Assembly: GCF_030680935.1 (NCBI RefSeq) | Contig: NZ_JAUXUP010000007.1 | Location: forward strand, 62,001-126,000 | Length of the DNA stretch: 64,000 nucleotides | Source of the DNA: Polaromonas sp. | GTDB lineage: Bacteria; Pseudomonadota; Gammaproteobacteria; Burkholderiales; Burkholderiaceae_C | Direction: 5' to 3' | Part shown: positions 38,847 to 46,859 of the stretch, piece by piece | Numbering within the stretch: position 1 is the first letter of the stretch | Layout of the letters: the number at the start of each line of letters is the position of its first letter | The notes under the pieces: generated by a model | Told to the model about the DNA's origin: nothing | The model's database searches: none | Seen by the model: only the letters and a program-made list of their open reading frames with translations | Translations under genes and position numbers: made by a program

Positions 38847-39809
38847 ATGGTCAGCGCTGTTTTTCACTCCCCCTTCGACGAGGCGCCCGCCGCCCTGTCG
38901 TCATCGACACCGGGCACCGCCAAGTCCGCTATCAATACCATAGCGTCAGGCGTAGACGCAACAGGGGCTAAAGCTGAAAATACCCTTGTTCCCACAGGCC
39001 AGGCCACCGCCGCAAAAGTGCCTTTCGACTGGCGCGACGTGTGGATGGCGGTGCTGCCACCATTGCTGGGGCTGGGTCTTCTTGTTGGCCTGTGGGAACT
39101 GGTGTCTGTGTCCACCGGCAAAAGTATTCCCTCACCGGCCGAGACATTTCGCCAGGCGCTGGACGTCTTCAGCGACCCCTTCTACAGCAAGGGTCCGAAC
39201 GACCAGGGTGTGGGCTGGAACGTGCTCTCCTCGCTGCAGCGTGTGGCCATCGGCTTCGGCATGGCCGCCGCAGTCGGCATTCCTGCCGGATTCATGATCG
39301 GGCGCTTCACTTTCCTGAGCCGCATGTTCAATCCGCTGATCAGCCTGCTCAGGCCGGTGTCACCGCTGGCATGGTTGCCTATCGGGCTGCTGGTGTTCAA
39401 AGGCGCCAATCCGGCGGCCATCTGGACCATCTTCATCTGCTCGATCTGGCCCATGATCATCAACACCGCGGTCGGTGTGCAGCGCGTGCCGCAAGACTAC
39501 ATGAACGTGGCGCGCGTACTCAACCTCAGCGAGTGGAAGATTTTCACCAAAATCCTCTTTCCCGCCGTGCTTCCCTACATGCTCACCGGCGTGCGGCTGG
39601 CGGTGGGCACCGCCTGGCTGGTGATCGTGGCGGCCGAGATGCTGACCGGCGGCGTTGGCATCGGCTTCTGGGTCTGGGACGAGTGGAACAACCTCAACGT
39701 CAAGAACATCATCATCGCGATTTTTGTCATCGGCATCGTGGGCCTGGTGCTGGAGTTCGCACTGATCAAACTGGCCACTGCGTTCACGTTTGAGGAGGTG
39801 AAGACGTGA
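38847..39809 (+). CDS. nrtB: Nitrate-type ABC transporter permease
   Basis: 320 residues. After a hydrophilic N-terminal extension of about 60 residues come six helices. The EAA loop is QRVPQDYMNVARVLNLSEWKIFTKILFPAVLPYM. GWNVLSSLQRVAIGFGMAAAVGIPAGFMIGRF opens the BPD_transp_1 domain. The extension (residues about 28-48, including SAINTIASGVDATG) is encoded by a copy of the dispersed repeat, so this segment is an insertion rather than conserved protein. Moves nitrate across the inner membrane with NrtA and the ATPase. Confidence 0.88.
   Translation: MVSAVFHSPFDEAPAALSSSTPGTAKSAINTIASGVDATGAKAENTLVPTGQATAAKVPFDWRDVWMAVLPPLLGLGLLVGLWELVSVSTGKSIPSPAETFRQALDVFSDPFYSKGPNDQGVGWNVLSSLQRVAIGFGMAAAVGIPAGFMIGRFTFLSRMFNPLISLLRPVSPLAWLPIGLLVFKGANPAAIWTIFICSIWPMIINTAVGVQRVPQDYMNVARVLNLSEWKIFTKILFPAVLPYMLTGVRLAVGTAWLVIVAAEMLTGGVGIGFWVWDEWNNLNVKNIIIAIFVIGIVGLVLEFALIKLATAFTFEEVKT
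38928..38990 (+). repeat. Dispersed ~55 bp repeat, copy G, inside nrtB
   Basis: GCTATCAATACCATAGCG, GGCGTAGACGCAACA, then GGGGCTAAAGCTGAAAATAC match the family blocks (compare copy B: GGGCCAAAGCCCGAAAAT). It stays in frame and encodes part of the N-terminal extension of NrtB. Confidence 0.6.
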
Positions 39810-40050
39810 GCCGCGCGACGAGGGGCCCCAGCCCGCTGGGGATTGGCGCCCGAGCGAACGGCTTCGGCTGCCGACACCTTATGGCTTCAAGCCGTATTCA
39901 GCACAGGGGAGGCAGCAACGTGAGCCGCGCGACGAGGGGCCCCAGCCCGCTGGGGATCGGCGCCCGAGCGAACGGCTTCGGCTGCCGACACCTTATGGCC
40001 TCAAACCACTATCGACCTCCGGGAGGCAGCGACGTGAGCCACATGCACCA
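39806..40050 (+). repeat. Tandem 114 bp palindromic element between nrtB and the ATPase gene
   Basis: Units at 39806-39919 and 39920-40033, almost identical, with a third partial start at 40034 (GTGAGCC). Each contains CCCCAGC-CC-GCTGGGG hairpin arms and GAACGGCTTCGGCTGC. Two translatable segments in frame with each other have no other sign of being a gene. A related copy follows nrtA. Confidence 0.85.
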
Positions 40051-40065
40051 AGAAGGGAACACACT

Positions 40066-40881
40066 ATGAGCGAATCTTTCACCACCAAATACATCGAGAT
40101 CCAGGGCGTCGAACAGACCTTCAAAACAAAAAAAGGGCCCTTCTGCGCGCTGCAGAACATCAACCTGACGGTGGCCAAGGGCGAGTTCGTTACCCTGATC
40201 GGTCACTCGGGCTGCGGCAAGTCCACGCTGCTCAACCTGATCGCCGGCCTGACGACGCCGACGCAGGGCGCACTGCTATGCGCCAACCGTGAAATCGCCG
40301 GTCCCGGGCCCGAGCGCGCCGTGGTGTTTCAGAACCATTCGCTGCTGCCCTGGCTGACTTGCCATGAAAACGTCTACCTCGCGGTGGAGCGGGTGTTTGC
40401 GGCCACCGAAACCCGGGCCCAGTTGCGCCAACGCACCGATGCTGCGCTGGCCATGGTCGGTTTGACCCCTGCAGCACAGAAACGCCCCGGCGAAATTTCA
40501 GGTGGCATGAAGCAGCGGGTAGGCATCGCCAGGGCCCTGTGTATGGAGCCCAAAGTGCTGCTTCTCGACGAGCCTTTCGGCGCCCTCGACGCGTTGACCC
40601 GCGCCAAGCTGCAGGACGAACTGCTGCAGATCGTCGCCACCACGCAGAGCACCGTGGTCATGGTCACACACGACGTGGACGAAGCCGTGCTTTTGTCCGA
40701 CCGGATTGTCATGATGACCAATGGGCCTTCCGCCACCATTGGCGAAGTCTTGCAGGTCGATCTGCCAAGGCCACGCTCGCGGGTTGCGCTGGCCGAGGAC
40801 ATCCACTATCTCGGCTACCGCAAAGCCGTGATCGATTTTCTCTACACCCGCCAAGGGCATGTGGAAAAACTGAGCGCCTGA
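40066..40881 (+). CDS. nrtD: Nitrate-type ABC transporter ATPase
   Basis: 271 residues. Walker A GHSGCGKST near residue 50, signature ISGGMKQRVGIARAL near 150, Walker B VLLLDEPFGALDALT, and the switch His in MVTHDVDEAV. QNHSLLPWLTCHENVYLAV is typical of the NrtC/NrtD/SsuB branch. No C-terminal NrtA-like domain, so it is NrtD-like. AAGGG precedes the ATG after the tandem repeat. Confidence 0.9.
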   Translation: MSESFTTKYIEIQGVEQTFKTKKGPFCALQNINLTVAKGEFVTLIGHSGCGKSTLLNLIAGLTTPTQGALLCANREIAGPGPERAVVFQNHSLLPWLTCHENVYLAVERVFAATETRAQLRQRTDAALAMVGLTPAAQKRPGEISGGMKQRVGIARALCMEPKVLLLDEPFGALDALTRAKLQDELLQIVATTQSTVVMVTHDVDEAVLLSDRIVMMTNGPSATIGEVLQVDLPRPRSRVALAEDIHYLGYRKAVIDFLYTRQGHVEKLSA

Positions 40882-40996
40882 ATCCGCAGTAAACAGGGCG
40901 CCGGCTACATGTCGGTGAGTGCCACATCGAGTGAGGTGCGGCTCTGGCGGGAGCCTGCACGCCTGTTCAGAAAAAAACATCAACGGGAGGACTGCC

Positions 40997-43126
40997 ATGT
41001 ACGCTGCTTTGCCTGCTACCGACACCCTGGTGGCCGCATCATCCAGAACCACTGCGCAGCGCAGAGGTTCGGCCGGCAAGAGTCGTTTCACCTCTTTCGG
41101 CAAATACCGCGACATCATCATTGCGGTGGCCCTGTTCCTGCTGTTTGACCTGGGCGTGCTGGTCCTGAACTTCTACACCTCGTTCCAGATTGCAGAAGAC
41201 GCGTTGGGCGTCAACCTCTCAGGCCGCCAACGCATGTTGTCGCAACGCACCGCGAAGTCCCTGTTGGCGGTGGACGCGGCGCGCAGCAAAGGCTTGCCAG
41301 TTGAAAAAGACCTCGACGAGCTCAAAGGCGCGGTCAAGCTTTTCGATGCCTCGCTCAAGGGTTTTCAAGGCGGTGCAACCCTGCCCGGTGGCGACGGCAA
41401 GCCGGTCTTCCTGAAAGCCGCCGAAGGCGACAAGGCGCTGGGCATCCTGCAGAAAGCGCAAGACATCTGGACGCCCTACCAGCAAAAGCTGCAGCCGGTA
41501 TTGACCGACACCGCCTCTGATGCGCAGCTGCAGGACGCAGTGATCTACGCCAAAGCCAACAACCTGAAACTGCTGGCGCTGATGAACGAGCTAACCACCG
41601 CGCTGGAAGCCGTGGCATCTGACCGTGCCACCGCGCTGCGCCGGGTGCAGACCGTCGGCATTGTGCTGGCGCTGCTCAATTTCGCGTTTATCCTGTTCAA
41701 GTTCCTGCGTCGACTGAACACCTCGGATGCCGCCATCGAGGCCGCCACGGAGGAAAACCGCGAGATTCTCACCAGTGTGCGTGAAGGTCTGTTCCTGCTC
41801 ACACCGGAACACCGGCTGGGCATGCAGCTGTCGCGCTCGGCCCATGCCCTGTTTGGAAAAACACTGGTTCCCGGACAAAATTTTTTTGAGGTGCTGGCTA
41901 CACTGGTGTCTCAGAAAGCGCTGACCGATGCGCGCGACTATGTCGAGCTGCTGTTTTCACCCCATGTGAAAGAGCAACTGGTGCAGGGTATCAACCCGCT
42001 CGCGGAGGTGGAGCTCACCGTCAGAAACCGGCTGGGCCAGGACAGCAAGCGCTACCTCTCCTTCCACTTCAATCGTGTGCACGAGGACGGCGCCGTACGC
42101 CATCTGCTGGTCACCGTGCAGGACATCAGCCAGAAAGTCGAGCTGCAAGCGCGACTGGCAGGGGAACGCCACCGCTCGCAAAAAGAGCTGTCCATGATGC
42201 TCAAGGCTTTTGAGACCGACCCAGCCATGATGCGCGGCTTTGTCGCACGTGCCGAGGCCTCGCTGCTGGAAGTCAATGACCTGCTGCGCAGCACATCCTC
42301 GGCAGCCTCGGAAGCGCAGGTGCTCAAAGCCATAGACGGGGCCTACCGGCGCATCCACGCCGTCAAGGGCGACGCGGCCTCGCTGGGCCTGGAGATCCTG
42401 GCTTCCCAGGCGCACCAGTTCGAAAACGAGCTGCAAAAACTCAAGGACAGCGGTACCGCTACCGGCGACGCCTTGCTGGCACTGCCCTTGCCGCTGGAAG
42501 ACCTGCTGTCCAAAGTCGCCGCGTTCAAGGCGATGAGCCGGAAAAGAGCTGTCGATCCGGCCTTGACCGATGCTGTGCCACAGGCGCTGAACGCCAGTTT
42601 GACCCAATTGGCCACCGAAGTGGGCATGGATTGCGGCAAACGCATCAACGCGGCTGTGCGCATGGGCAGCGCCATGGACCTGCCTGCTGAAAAGATGGAT
42701 CTGGTCCGTGAAATCGCCATCCAGCTGGTTCGCAACGCGGTGGTACACGGTGTGGAGGCGGGACCAGTGCGGCTGGCTGCCGGCAAGACGCCTGAGGGCC
42801 AGGTGGCGGTCAACCTGACGCGGGACGACAGCGGCCAGTGGCAACTCAGCGTGCGTGATGACGGTGCCGGGCTGAATGCCACGGAGGTTCGCCGCCGGCT
42901 GCTGGAGCTGGGCTGGTACAACGCCGAACAGCTACAAAGCTTCAGCGACAAACAAATGGTTGCCCACATCTTCAAGCCCGGCTTTTCAACCGCAGCCGCT
43001 GCGTCGCCACACGCCGGTCGCGGTGTCGGCCTGGATCTGGTGCAGGCCAACGTGCAAAAGCTGGGCGCGCGACTGCTGCTGACCAGCAGGCCGGGGCAGC
43101 ACACCGAGTTCAAGATCATTTTTTAA
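40997..43126 (+). CDS. PilJ-type sensor kinase with Hpt and CheA-like ATPase domains
   Basis: 709 residues from ATG 40997 (GGGAGGA upstream). Helix 1 (about 38-60), a periplasmic PilJ_N-like domain with the NarX-like P-box GVNLSGRQRMLSQRTAK (71-87), helix 2 (about 218-238), a PAS-like region (about 255-385), an Hpt with phosphorylatable His 454 (RRIHAVKGDAASLG), and a C-terminal HATPase: N box LVRNAVVHGVE, G1 DDGAGL, G2 GRGVGLD. There is no CheW or receiver domain. It probably senses nitrate/nitrite outside the membrane and phosphorylates the CheY encoded 46 bp downstream. Substrate is inferred from the P-box and location. Confidence 0.82.
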   Translation: MYAALPATDTLVAASSRTTAQRRGSAGKSRFTSFGKYRDIIIAVALFLLFDLGVLVLNFYTSFQIAEDALGVNLSGRQRMLSQRTAKSLLAVDAARSKGLPVEKDLDELKGAVKLFDASLKGFQGGATLPGGDGKPVFLKAAEGDKALGILQKAQDIWTPYQQKLQPVLTDTASDAQLQDAVIYAKANNLKLLALMNELTTALEAVASDRATALRRVQTVGIVLALLNFAFILFKFLRRLNTSDAAIEAATEENREILTSVREGLFLLTPEHRLGMQLSRSAHALFGKTLVPGQNFFEVLATLVSQKALTDARDYVELLFSPHVKEQLVQGINPLAEVELTVRNRLGQDSKRYLSFHFNRVHEDGAVRHLLVTVQDISQKVELQARLAGERHRSQKELSMMLKAFETDPAMMRGFVARAEASLLEVNDLLRSTSSAASEAQVLKAIDGAYRRIHAVKGDAASLGLEILASQAHQFENELQKLKDSGTATGDALLALPLPLEDLLSKVAAFKAMSRKRAVDPALTDAVPQALNASLTQLATEVGMDCGKRINAAVRMGSAMDLPAEKMDLVREIAIQLVRNAVVHGVEAGPVRLAAGKTPEGQVAVNLTRDDSGQWQLSVRDDGAGLNATEVRRRLLELGWYNAEQLQSFSDKQMVAHIFKPGFSTAAAASPHAGRGVGLDLVQANVQKLGARLLLTSRPGQHTEFKIIF

Positions 43127-43172
43127 AAAGATATGGCCCCCACGCTCGCCCTTTCCCCCCACGGAGAACCTC

Positions 43173-43547
43173 ATGCGCCTCATGATTGTTGACGACTCCA
43201 ACATGATCCGCACGCGCATCTCGCGGGTGGTGCAAAACGGTGGCATCAAGGGCATCGTGCTGGCGGGCCTGGCCAGGAATGGCCGCGAAGCCATACGCCT
43301 GGCACGCGCAACCCGGCCAGAGGTGGTGACCATGGACCTGACCATGCCCGAGATGGACGGGATTGAATGCATCACGGAGCTGCTCAAAATCGATCCAAAA
43401 ATCAACATCCTGGTGGTCAGCGCCCTGAGCGATAAATCAACCGCCATCCAGGCGCTCAAACTCGGGGCGCGCGGCTTTGTGGCCAAACCTTTCACCGACG
43501 AAGAGCTGCAGATCGCGCTGCTGGACGTGGCAGAAGTTCAACACTAG
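43173..43547 (+). CDS. CheY-like single-domain response regulator
   Basis: 124 residues, a receiver domain only. Acidic pocket DDSN at 9-10, phosphorylation site in VVTMDLTMPEMDG (Asp near 56), Thr/Ser in VSALS and Lys in VAKPFT near 107. No output domain, so it acts as a diffusible phosphate carrier, presumably from the kinase just upstream. ATG preceded by GGAG. Confidence 0.9.
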   Translation: MRLMIVDDSNMIRTRISRVVQNGGIKGIVLAGLARNGREAIRLARATRPEVVTMDLTMPEMDGIECITELLKIDPKINILVVSALSDKSTAIQALKLGARGFVAKPFTDEELQIALLDVAEVQH

Positions 43548-43559
43548 CGGGACCCCACT

Positions 43560-44018
43560 GTGGCCACACTCACCGACACCGATCTCAAGCTGTTTGTTGA
43601 TTCGATCAGAAATTACCTGAAAGTCACGACCCGGCAGGAGCCCGTGATCACTTCTGCCTTTCTGGGCACCGGCGACATCGAGGGGTTTGAATTCAACGGC
43701 ATCGTCACTTTTACCGGCAGCCACAACGGCCAGGTTGTCGTCTCCATGCCGGGCAAGCTGGTGCGCGAGATTCTGCTGCTGCAGCATGAAACCGACCTGG
43801 GTGACGGCAATCTACTCGACGCGGTGGGTGAAATTGCCAACACGCTGGCCGGCAACGCGCGCAAAGCGCTGGGGCCGGAGTTGCAGATTTCGGTCCCCAT
43901 CAAACTCCAGGGCGCGCAGGGCATCAAGGCCAGGGTGCGCACCCGCCCTTATGTGATCACCCTGCGCTGGAGCCACTACGCCGCCATGGTGTGTGTGGAC
44001 ATGGAGCGCAAGCACTGA
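43560..44018 (+). CDS. CheX-like chemotaxis phosphatase
   Basis: 152 residues, GTG start. The CheX/CheC fold motif is LLQHETDLGDGNLLDAVGEIANTLAGNARKAL, where the helix EIANTLAGNAR resembles the conserved E..N phosphatase element. Would dephosphorylate CheY-P. Twelve bp after the CheY gene, so one functional unit is likely. No flagellar or MCP genes are around. Confidence 0.8.
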   Translation: MATLTDTDLKLFVDSIRNYLKVTTRQEPVITSAFLGTGDIEGFEFNGIVTFTGSHNGQVVVSMPGKLVREILLLQHETDLGDGNLLDAVGEIANTLAGNARKALGPELQISVPIKLQGAQGIKARVRTRPYVITLRWSHYAAMVCVDMERKH

Positions 44019-44085
44019 GAACGGCCCGGAAAATGCCCGCAATTTGTGCGGCGCACCAAAAGAATCACCAAAACCCGCCTGCATT

Positions 44086-44100
44086 GCGCCGTCAGGGTGC
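44086..44100. promoter_or_regulatory. NtrC-like site upstream of narK
   Basis: GCGCC-GTCAG-GGTGC matches GCACC-N5-GGTGC with one mismatch. It ends only 20 bp before the -24 element of the sigma-54 match, closer than a usual enhancer. Confidence 0.35.
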
Positions 44101-44117
44101 GTTTTCAGCGCCCCAAG

Positions 44118-44134
44118 GTGGCACGTTTCTCGCA
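44118..44134 (+). promoter_or_regulatory. Sigma-54 promoter match upstream of narK
   Basis: GTGGCACGTTTCTCGCA: -24 TGGCACG, -12 region CGC, GG at 44120-44121 and GC at 44132-44133, 12 apart. One mismatch at -12 (TCGC for TTGC). A 13 bp palindrome AATTCC-G-GGAATT follows at 44137-44149. Confidence 0.55.
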
Positions 44135-44175
44135 CTAATTCCGGGAATTCACATTTTTCCGAAAGCGCTTGCACC

Positions 44176-45390
44176 ATGTCCGGGTTCCGTACCTTTCTAA
44201 AAGCCGGCCACGCGCCCACATTGGGCGCTGCGTTCTTCTACTTCGCGTTTTCCTGCTGCATCTGGGTCATGAACGGGGCCATGGCCCCCTTCATCTCGGA
44301 AACCTACAACCTGTCGCCGACGCAAAAAGGGGTGATGCTGTCGGTGCCTATATTTGCGGGGGCGCTGATGCGATTCCCGCTGGGCGTGCTGGCCCAGTAC
44401 ATAGGCCGAAAAAACGCCACGCTGGTCGAAATGGGCCTGATCATGGTGGCGCTGCTGTTCGGCTACTTTCTGGTTGATTCCTACAGCAGCCTGCTGGCCA
44501 TGGGCGTGCTGCTAGGCATCGCCGGCGCCAGTTTTGGCGTGGCGCTGAGCCTGGGCTCCGGCTCCTTTCCGGCCCGCTACAAGGGACTGGCCATGGGTCT
44601 GGTCGGCGCGGGCAACGTGGGCACCGCGGTGTCGGTCCTGATTGCGCCAGCCTTGGCGCAGCGTTTCGGCTGGCAGAGCGTTTATGGCATTGCCGCAATT
44701 GCCATGCTGCTGCCGTTGATCGCCATGATTCTGTTCGCGAAGGAGCCCGACGACGTGGACAGCCACGCCACGCTGCGCGAGCATGTGGCCTGCCTGTTCG
44801 AAAAAGACGGCTGGGCCTTCAGCCTGATTTACGCCGTGACTTTTGGCGGTTTCATCGGCCTGGCGACCTTTCTCCCCTCCTACTACTACGACCAGTTTGG
44901 TGTGAGCAAGGTGGAGGCCGGGCAGTTGTCGATGCTGGCAGCTTTCATGGGCGCAGCGCTGCGGGTCTTTGGCGGCTGGATCTCGGACCGCTGGGGCGGC
45001 GTGAACACGCTGAGCGTGGTGCTGCTGACCATTGCCATCACACTGGTGCTGTGCGGGCTGGCCGGCGGTTCGCTGGTGGGCACGACACTGCTGGTAATGC
45101 TCTGTTTCGCCGCGCTGGGTGCTGGCAACGGTGCGCTGTTTCAGCTGGTGCCGCTGCGCTGGCCGCTGGCCACTGCAGTGGCGGGCTCCATGATCGGCGA
45201 GATAGGCGCCTTGGGCGGCGGCCTGGTGCCCAACGCGATGGGCCTGTCCAAACAATACGCCGGCACCTATATGTGGGGATTTTTCTTCTTTGCAGCCCTG
45301 TCCCTGGGCATGCTGGTGATGCTCAGGGTGATGCAAATCCGCTGGACCCGCACCTGGGCTGAAAAGGGTGGGAGGGCGCGCAGCGCCTAG
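44176..45390 (+). CDS. narK: MFS nitrate/nitrite transporter (NarK/NasA type)
   Basis: 404 residues from ATG 44176, 12 helices. GAMAPFISETYNLSPTQKGVMLSVPIFAGALMRFPLGVLAQYIGRK is the first MFS signature with the nitrate-transporter Arg in ALMRFPLG; the second signature GAALRVFGGWISDRWGG carries the matching second Arg. GAGNVGTAVSVLIAPALAQRFGWQ is the nitrate-signature-like helix. Second nitrate/nitrite transport system of the island, next to the kinase-CheY-CheX group. Confidence 0.88.
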   Translation: MSGFRTFLKAGHAPTLGAAFFYFAFSCCIWVMNGAMAPFISETYNLSPTQKGVMLSVPIFAGALMRFPLGVLAQYIGRKNATLVEMGLIMVALLFGYFLVDSYSSLLAMGVLLGIAGASFGVALSLGSGSFPARYKGLAMGLVGAGNVGTAVSVLIAPALAQRFGWQSVYGIAAIAMLLPLIAMILFAKEPDDVDSHATLREHVACLFEKDGWAFSLIYAVTFGGFIGLATFLPSYYYDQFGVSKVEAGQLSMLAAFMGAALRVFGGWISDRWGGVNTLSVVLLTIAITLVLCGLAGGSLVGTTLLVMLCFAALGAGNGALFQLVPLRWPLATAVAGSMIGEIGALGGGLVPNAMGLSKQYAGTYMWGFFFFAALSLGMLVMLRVMQIRWTRTWAEKGGRARSA

Positions 45391-45460
45391 TAGCGAAGCG
45401 ATAAAGGCGTCTTGCGCTTTTGCCCCACTTTCTGCGAAGCAACAAAGCGGCCGCGACGGT

Positions 45461-45517
45461 CCATTTTTGGCCGTTCACCCCTATCTGGCAGGGGCAAGCA
45501 GCTATCAATTCAATAGC
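45461..45517 (-). repeat. Dispersed ~55 bp repeat, copy C
   Basis: On the minus strand: GCTATTGAATTGATAGC, TGCTTGCCCCTGCC, AGGGGTGAACGGCC. It lies between narK and the receiver-cyclase gene. Confidence 0.7.
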
Positions 45518-45636
45518 CAATTGCCAAAACTTTTCCGTGCCGTCGCCAGACCGGAATTTGACAGGGCGTTCGGGGATCAGGCACAAGCGCTGGTAAGCTC
45601 CAAGCTGCCGATTTATCTTTCACCGGAAAAAATGCA

Positions 45637-46752
45637 ATGGCCCTGGTTGTAGCAATCGATGATGACGAGACGATCAGGGAGTTGATTGCCGCGGCCTTGC
45701 GCTTTGAGGGCTACGAAGTGATGGAGGCCGGCAACGGCGCCTCGGGGCTGGCCATGGTGCGTGATTACCGGCCCGACCTGGTGGTCAGTGATGTCAACAT
45801 GCCCGAGATGGACGGCTTTGCCATGTTACAGGCGCTGCGCGCAGATCCGGCCATCCAGGCCACCCCCGTCATCCTGCTGACCTCGCTGCAGGAGCGCGAA
45901 CACGTACGCAGTGGCATGACCATAGGCGCCGACGATTACCTGACCAAACCCATTGTTTTCGACGAATTGCGCGAAGCCGCTGCCGCCCAGCTGACCAAAC
46001 AATTGATGCGGCAGTCGGCGCAGGCCAAAGCCACCGATACCGCGATTACGGCAGCCCTGGACACCCAGAAAAAACAGCTGGGCCGCCTTTATGAGGAAAA
46101 ACTCCTGTCCGAGTTGGGCGACAAATGGCCAACGGCAGAATCGGCGGCAGAGGATTGCAAATTTGCCAATGCTGCGGTGCTGTTTGTGGACGTGGTCAAT
46201 TTTTCGGCCTTCACCGAAAAGCTCAGCAGCACCGAGCTGAGCACAGTGGTGCGGCAGTTCTACAACAACGCCGGCGACACGGTTTATCTGTTTGGCGCCT
46301 ACCACATGCAGTTTGTGGGCGAGGGCCTGCTGGCCGTGTTTGTGGACAGCACCGACACGGAAACCGTCAACTGCAGCCTGCGGGCGACCCGGGCCGCACT
46401 GGGTTTGATCGATGCCGCGCAGCGCGTACAGGGCTTTCTGGCGAGCCATTTCCCCGGGCGCACACTGCCGCGTTTCGAGGTCAGTGTCGGCCTCAACAGC
46501 GGCGCTGTCACGCTGGCCCGACTGGAAGACCCGCTGCGCGGCAAATCCCAGATCCTGCCGGTCGGCGACACCGTCAGCGCCGGTGTGCTGCTGCAAAAAC
46601 AGGCGCACCAGGCCGGATGGAAAATTGCCGCCAGCGCCAGCCTGCTGCGTGAGGTGGCGGGCTCGGTCCAGACCGGTCGCCGCAAGCGCTTTTCCCTGCA
46701 AGGACGAAGCAGCGCGATGGACGCTGCGGAGCTGCTTGGCCTTTCGCTCTAA
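45637..46752 (+). CDS. Receiver-adenylate/guanylate cyclase-like protein
   Basis: 371 residues. Receiver domain (1-118) with Asp 52 (VVSDVNMPEMDG) and Lys 104 (TKPI), a helical linker (about 120-165), then a class III cyclase fold (about 175-330). First metal Asp 185 is present in FVDVVNFSAFTE, but the second metal position is Glu (229 in VGEGLLAVF) and the transition-state Asn and Arg (normally VNxAxRL) appear as S314 and L318 in GDTVSAGVLLQ. Activity is therefore doubtful; it may be a pseudocyclase or use another nucleotide. Located between narK and the phosphatase-kinase gene. Confidence 0.8.
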   Translation: MALVVAIDDDETIRELIAAALRFEGYEVMEAGNGASGLAMVRDYRPDLVVSDVNMPEMDGFAMLQALRADPAIQATPVILLTSLQEREHVRSGMTIGADDYLTKPIVFDELREAAAAQLTKQLMRQSAQAKATDTAITAALDTQKKQLGRLYEEKLLSELGDKWPTAESAAEDCKFANAAVLFVDVVNFSAFTEKLSSTELSTVVRQFYNNAGDTVYLFGAYHMQFVGEGLLAVFVDSTDTETVNCSLRATRAALGLIDAAQRVQGFLASHFPGRTLPRFEVSVGLNSGAVTLARLEDPLRGKSQILPVGDTVSAGVLLQKQAHQAGWKIAASASLLREVAGSVQTGRRKRFSLQGRSSAMDAAELLGLSL

Positions 46753-46753
46753 G

Positions 46754-46810
46754 CGCTACTGAATTAATAGCTGCTTGCGCCCGTCCGGAAAGGGCCAAAG
46801 CCCGAAAATT
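46754..46810 (+). repeat. Dispersed ~55 bp repeat, copy B
   Basis: GCTACTGAATTAATAGC, TGCTTGCGCCCGTCC, GGGCCAAAGCCCGAAAAT. It fills part of the gap between the convergent cyclase-like and phosphatase-kinase genes. Confidence 0.75.
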
Positions 46811-46859
46811 CGTTCCAGCGGGGACTGCGATCCGGCCCGGGACTCGCTGGACAGGCCCC

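Noticed and set aside
39806-40069. 87-codon open frame with internal repeats (MSRATRGPSPLG twice)
   Set aside because: It is the translation of the tandem 114 bp element; starts at the nrtB stop and has no independent ribosome site.
45558-45600. TTGACA at 45558 as a sigma-70 -35 for the cyclase-like gene
   Set aside because: No -10 box at 16-18 bp; the nearest TAAGCT-like sequence is too far.
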